Below are positions 59,360-64,000 of a DNA stretch of 64,000 nt, piece after piece (within the stretch, counting starts at the first letter, position 1; the number at the start of each line of letters is the position of its first letter). The notes beneath the pieces were generated by a model that saw only the letters and a list, made by a program, of their open reading frames with translations, made no database searches and was not told the DNA's origin. Location: NCBI GenBank assembly GCA_015680685.1, contig MNCI01004721.1, positions 444,297-508,296 on the forward strand, read 5' to 3'. Made by a program: the position numbers and the translations under genes. The DNA is from Gnetum montanum (Eukaryota; Streptophyta; Gnetopsida; Gnetales; Gnetaceae).

Positions 59360-60060
59360 TAGAACAGCACCAATCACACTTCTCACAACAACATTCAGCA
59401 CAGACGGGAGAGGCACATTGCAGAGGCCGGCATGCGACGAGAATTGAGCAGCAGACCCACAATCCAATACAACGCAGAGAAAGCCAAACAAGTTTTCAAC
59501 TCCAAGTAATGCCACTTTACAAATTCAAGTTTCACCCGCAACCAAAGAAGCACAAGTCGTGCATGCAACTTTTTGATGGAGGAAAAACAACGAAAAGGCC
59601 GCTGTAAGACAATGACCGAATATCTTAAAAATCAAATGAAAAAACCGAAAGTTTTTGGTCTGTGCGTCGGCAGAGAGAGTAAGGAGGAAGATTCAGGAGC
59701 TTAAGTTGGCACCCAATATCATTAATGTGCAGGAAAGGCAGAGGCTAATGAATTGAAATGGAAGGAGAGGTTAAGGAAAGAAATGATGTTAGTGCCTTAG
59801 TTTAGAATTTCTCTGCAGAAAATGACCGAGTGTCTGATATAGACCAGTGGGACCCTGAATCCTTTCTGGAGACTTTGTTGGCAATCTGGTACTCCTGCCA
59901 GGTACCAGCGAATCCTAATTCCTGCAAATATTTTCATGTATGTGGCTCCCACAGTTTTACGTTGCAATCCTCGTCTCGATAAAACCGTGACTGCCAAGCT
60001 GCCGAAGAATTCGATACATGATTCATTCATTCATTCATGCAGCATTTGGCACTAAGATTC
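59360..60060 (-). promoter_or_regulatory. 5' UTR and promoter region of the EDR2-like gene
   Basis: Upstream of the ATG the frame stays open to 59,515 and beyond that shows no coding likeness. Base composition is less AT-rich than in the retroelements. No clear TATA box in a convincing position was found, so the transcription start cannot be placed. The minus-strand ORF at 59,797-60,030 has no domain that I recognise. Confidence 0.45.
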
Positions 60061-62680
60061 CTCCTCTGGGTTCTCTTTAGATTTAATCAAACACAAATCA
60101 ACTCTGTAACCAACCACGGCTGGAATTTTTCCATTCCTTTCCCCCATTTTAGAAACTGCAGCTTTTCCATCTTTGGTTAGATTGCGTGTCCGATTTTTGC
60201 CCTTTGACAGATCTGTTCAATGAAACTGGCAATGGCAAAAAATCCGGCAATTACCGAGCGGCATCATGTCATGCGATTCTGCTGTTATTCCGAGTTTTAA
60301 CGGTTACGGTTTGTTGGCGCCTACTTGACAATTAGTTTGGATTTAATGACCTTATTTTGATCAGGAACTTGCGTAATTACAGTTCGACTGTAACTGCTAT
60401 GGTCCGGGGTTAAAACAATCACAGAAACCCATTACTTTCAAAAGTCGTAATTAGGCCAACTAGTTTACTGACAGCCGAAAAGTCTGGCACACATTAATTA
60501 AAATCCGTGGGGATACTGGATACAAGAAATAGACTTGTAATAAATCAATTTTTTTGCTGTTGGAACTGCCCTTGTTTCAAGCTTCAGATAATTATTGATC
60601 GATCAAATTAATAAATTTTGTTGTGGTCTCTGTTAGGTACGTAAGGCTCTGTGTTTGCGTGTTTACTTGGTTTCTTAGGTGTCCCTTCTTTCACCGGTTG
60701 TCACCTGTTGCACTAATTAAATTATTTGTTGGCATGTTCATACCATTGAAACTCTGAAGGAATATTCTGCCGTGATAGTTTTTAAGATTTTGATCAAAAG
60801 TTCTAATTACTTATATTATAATTATTCTAAAGTTTCAACACTCGCAATTCTTAATAAATACAATAAAACACAAGTTTATCTGAACCCGACAAGGTTGCTT
60901 ATTTGATTGTCTGGATCAAACATGCTTTTCATAAAAGGGTAAGGCACGCAGTCAAGGGGTCTGGTAAGTTATGATGGTAAGGTTTGGAAAACACCCAATT
61001 AAACATAAAAAATTTCAGTCGCTGTTAATTCGTCTTCTTACTTTATGATTTGTTTTTGTGCATCTTGGACATAGCTTACTTGTACCTTCTTTGTCACGAT
61101 ATGGTACTTGCATTGCGAGTCCTGTGAAAGTAAAATAAAAGGTAAACATCGAAAATGATTTGGCAATTGTCATTTTGCATGGGAAATGATTGGCAGTTTG
61201 TATGGACAGCCTGCTTATTTTTCGTTGCATGTATGGTTGTTGGGTGTAGTTGAAGAAACATTCCGTTCAAACCCAAACTTAAAGTAATATTGGCATAAAA
61301 GTGATAAAACCTTTGTACCTTATTATTTGACAAGGTCTTTTTAAAAAAACAATTTATTTGTTGGGTTAATTATTTGTTGGATGTATTACGGTGTTGAAAA
61401 CCTTTTTTCTTTTTTTAAATGAAATATGGTAAGCATGTTATCGACCGGTTTTAAAGCAAACACACACCCCCTACTCTTACAAAGGTATTTTATTTTGGCC
61501 AAGAGGCTAACTTGTTTTGCATGATAGAGGGGGAGGGGGAGTGCATTTGTCACCTTCCACGTCACACGCCACATAAGATTCCATGAAATAGAAAAAAACA
61601 TAAACCGAAAAGCCACACCTTTTCGTATTCCCGTTGCGCAGAATGTGAACCAAAGAGCTATAGCTTTTCATATTCTTGCTGCACACATAAAAAGGTCAAA
61701 TGCAACCAAATGCAGAATGGGAATGAGAATTTCATCTGCAACTACTGTCAATAAGAATGGCTATAGTTGAAGCTGCAGCCTGACGGAAAGGGTCTTCTGA
61801 AGTTTCTGTGTCAACAATAGCCTTTGGTTATTGGAATCTCTTTCTAGAAACAAACTTTCTGCTGGTCTTTTTATGTGTGTTTTTGTTAATTTTTTATAGT
61901 GAATGGTAATGTGTTGAACATTACATTTTGATGATTTTGTCACTTCAAGCTGAGCTCTTCTGTCATCAGTCCTTAACATGCCTTTCTATACATTTGCATT
62001 CCCAATGCAAAAACATTTCAAAGTTTGGTTCTGTTTTTTTTTTCAATGCTTTTTAGAGTGGTAGAGAATTCTGAAATTGTAATTTTCTACTACTATCTTG
62101 AGTAATCTTCTTTTGCTACACCCTTTTTCAATGTAAAGGAACATTTGTAAATTCATTTTCTCTTTATCTCATTGTATATTTTATGTAGGTTTTATCATTT
62201 GTATGGTTGTGCTTTAAAATTCAACAGTTACCATGGAGTAGATGCATTCAGTTGTTACAATTGTGACTACTTTTTTGTTTGCAATATGCATTTTAATAAA
62301 ATGCAAAAGCATTAGCATTTTTGTTAGTGCATGATGAAAATTATTAGCCTGACTTCGATCATAATTTTAATAATTTTTCATGTTTATTGAAAGGACTTAA
62401 TGAGTTCAAATTTGATAATTTCTTCTTACCTTCTTGCATGCAGTGAGACCTTTTCTTTATGTACATATTATTTGATTGATGGAATCTAATGGATGATATG
62501 GTTGTTAACCTGCTAAATTTTCAAAACAAGAACTTCTGCACCTTTGGCAACCTAGACCCTGGGAAGATCTTTGGCAAGATCATGTCGTGATGATCCTAGC
62601 TAATGCCAAGGAAAACAGCAACAAGCTCTCTGTCGATGCACATGTCTTGCCATAATCATAAATAACCAATTATTTATAAA
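60061..62680. other. intergenic, no gene recognised
   Basis: Single-copy-looking DNA with short non-overlapping ORFs only (for example 61,015-61,333 and 61,761-61,979 on the minus strand), none with a recognisable domain or splice-consistent neighbours. No LTR ends or RT motifs. Confidence 0.55.
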
Positions 62681-62689
62681 TCTTCCCTA

Positions 62690-63240
62690 GCCAAAGAGTC
62701 ACTGTAGGGGAGCCAATGATTATATTTATTTCGATTATATATAATGATATATTTATAATCATAAACATAAGTGATTATATATAATGATTATAAACATTTC
62801 ATCATAAATAAAGTTGGTTATTTATAATCATTTCATTATATATATCTTATGGATAATGCTAACCGAGATATAATCATTATGGGTTAGCATTATGAATGAA
62901 TAAATAACATCTCTAAAATTATGGATTATGAGTAATATTTTATCATATCTTGACTTTATTTATTATAAAATATTTACCGTTCAAATGAATCTTATAATCC
63001 ATAATATCTCAGATTATAATTATATTACTCTAATTATAATAATCTCATAACATTTATTGGATTCCACAATAATTATAATATAATAATTATGAATGAGGTG
63101 TTAACATCATTCATATCTTGTCCATTGTAACAATAATGTTAATATACAAAAGCCCGTGATATAATAATAACATTATTTATGCATTTGTAACGTGATTTTT
63201 TATATCTTCACGAATGAATATGCATTACAAATATATGTTG
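62690..63240. repeat. AT-rich low-complexity stretch with ATAATYAT-type repeats
   Basis: Many short direct and inverted copies of TTATATATAATGATTATA and AATAATTATAAT. The strand-symmetric motif would fold into hairpins. There is no coding content. Confidence 0.75.
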
Positions 63241-63259
63241 CAGTGTCAATTTATTTGAT

Positions 63260-63515
63260 CTCTTCGTATTCCCTCACCTGCATGCACCACATGTATGGGA
63301 GCTAAAGAATCAATGCAGGGAAGTTCAATCTTTACTCGATTAATGCCCCCTAACCCCTGAGCTTTCCATTTGTCTCTTTGTATTCCCTCACATGCACGCA
63401 CCACATGTAAGGGAGCCAAAGAGTCACTACAGGGGAGCCAAATCTCTATTCAATTGACGCCCCCCGACCCTTGCTCCCCATTCATCTTTTTGTATTCCCT
63501 CATGTGTAGGGCCCA
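63260..63515. repeat. minisatellite, unit about 112 bp, two copies and a part
   Basis: TATTCCCTCACCTGCATGCA at 63,268 recurs as TATTCCCTCACATGCACGCA at about 63,381, and the unit start recurs again near 63,492. Each unit also has CCACATGTAAGGGAGCC-like and AATGCCCCCTAACCC-like parts. A further partial match (GCCAAAGAGTCACTGTAGGG) lies near 62,691. Confidence 0.8.
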
Positions 63516-63524
63516 ATGTGGATA

Positions 63525-63705
63525 ATAATGAATATTTATTGTTATAAACGGTGGGTAATATTGAATATTTATTATTATTATAAATGGTGATGGTTACGAT
63601 TACAGTAATAATAAATATTTATTATTATTATAAACGATGACGATTATGGTTACAGTGATGGTTGCAATCATGGCAATGGTTAAGGTGATGATGGTTACGG
63701 TGTGA
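63525..63705. repeat. degenerate TTATTATTATAAA / GATGGTTACG tandem repeats
   Basis: TGAATATTTATT-type units with ATAAACGGTG or ATAAACGATG recur at 63,528, 63,562 and 63,609, followed by GATGGTTACGRTTACAGT-like units. Confidence 0.75.
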
Positions 63706-64000
63706 TGCAATATTTAAAGATATTTAACTTAGGCATCGTGTTATAAGATTAAGAGGTGCAATATTGGAATTTATGCATTTTTAGAAACATGGATTCTGTT
63801 GCTATTAGTCCCAATAGAGAAGGTGAAAAACACTTTTTTCAAGATCAACAACAACAACCATCTACTACAACAAGTAGTGCAACAACTATCTATTGCGACA
63901 AGTAATGTAATCTCTGCTTATATGTGAAGGTGCAAGGGTAATGCTTACAGTTAACCTTTGGCCTAAAGTAGGATTGGTGAATGGTGCACTTGGCATGATT
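63706..64000. other. right edge, nothing recognised
   Basis: No gene, apart from a short CAACAACAA run and two CTACTACAACAAGTAGTG/CTATTGCGACAAGTAATG-like repeats near 63,860-63,905. Confidence 0.5.

Noticed and set aside
59797-60030. 77-codon minus-strand ORF upstream of the EDR2-like gene
   Set aside because: No recognisable motif and no exon-like neighbours. Not called.
1-64000. tRNA, rRNA genes or CRISPR arrays
   Set aside because: The only tRNA-related sequences are short primer binding sites. Repeats lack the spacer pattern of CRISPR, which is also not expected in plant DNA.

Overview
The window looks like nuclear DNA from a seed plant with a large, repeat-rich genome. A gymnosperm is my best guess, but the sequence does not prove it. 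About 50 kb is degraded retrotransposon, and one intact intron-rich gene sits at the right. The evidence for a plant is a 22-exon EDR2-type gene (PH, START and DUF1336 domains) with GT-AG introns, plus LTR retrotransposons primed by what looks like plant tRNA-Asp.

Layout. 1-1,019 is unassigned flank. 1,020-11,062 is element E1 (+), a Ty3/gypsy element with both LTRs and gag, protease, RT, RNase H and integrase, all full of stops. 11,063-13,428 and 22,117-28,446 are the two parts of element E2 (-). E2 is split inside its integrase by element E3 (-, 13,429-22,116). 28,447-29,938 is unassigned AT-rich DNA. 29,939-37,518 is element E4 (+), which has lost protease, RT and RNase H. 37,732-46,397 is element E5 (+), with perfect ATAAT target duplications. 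46,430-47,880 is a Copia remnant (-) and 48,300-50,220 a LINE-type RT remnant (+). 50,865-51,186 is a broken inverted copy of part of the neighbouring gene. 51,465-59,359 is the EDR2-like gene (-), with a complete 747-residue reading frame across 22 exons that I traced splice by splice. 59,360-64,000 has no recognisable gene and ends in AT-rich and minisatellite repeats.

The five gypsy elements share LTR ends (TGATGAG...CTCATCA), a tRNA-Asp-like primer site, a TATA-R-U5 core and a purine tract. Their U3 regions, made of short family-specific repeats, are almost unrelated. E1, E2 and E4 are of the pol-bearing type. E3 and E5 form a separate pol-less type: gag, a long non-coding stretch, then a second long ORF (ORF2) with a globular head and a long coiled coil. 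They were probably mobilised in trans by pol-bearing relatives with the same ends.

The most unusual signal is in E3 and E5. At the same collinear position upstream of ORF2, each carries a promoter-like module with a TATA box whose short repeats match its own LTR U3. In both, a splice-acceptor-like TTGCAG lies directly before the ORF2 ATG. Two assembly problems are also visible: each pair of single Ns brackets a block in the wrong orientation (19,960-20,523 and 46,954-47,055).
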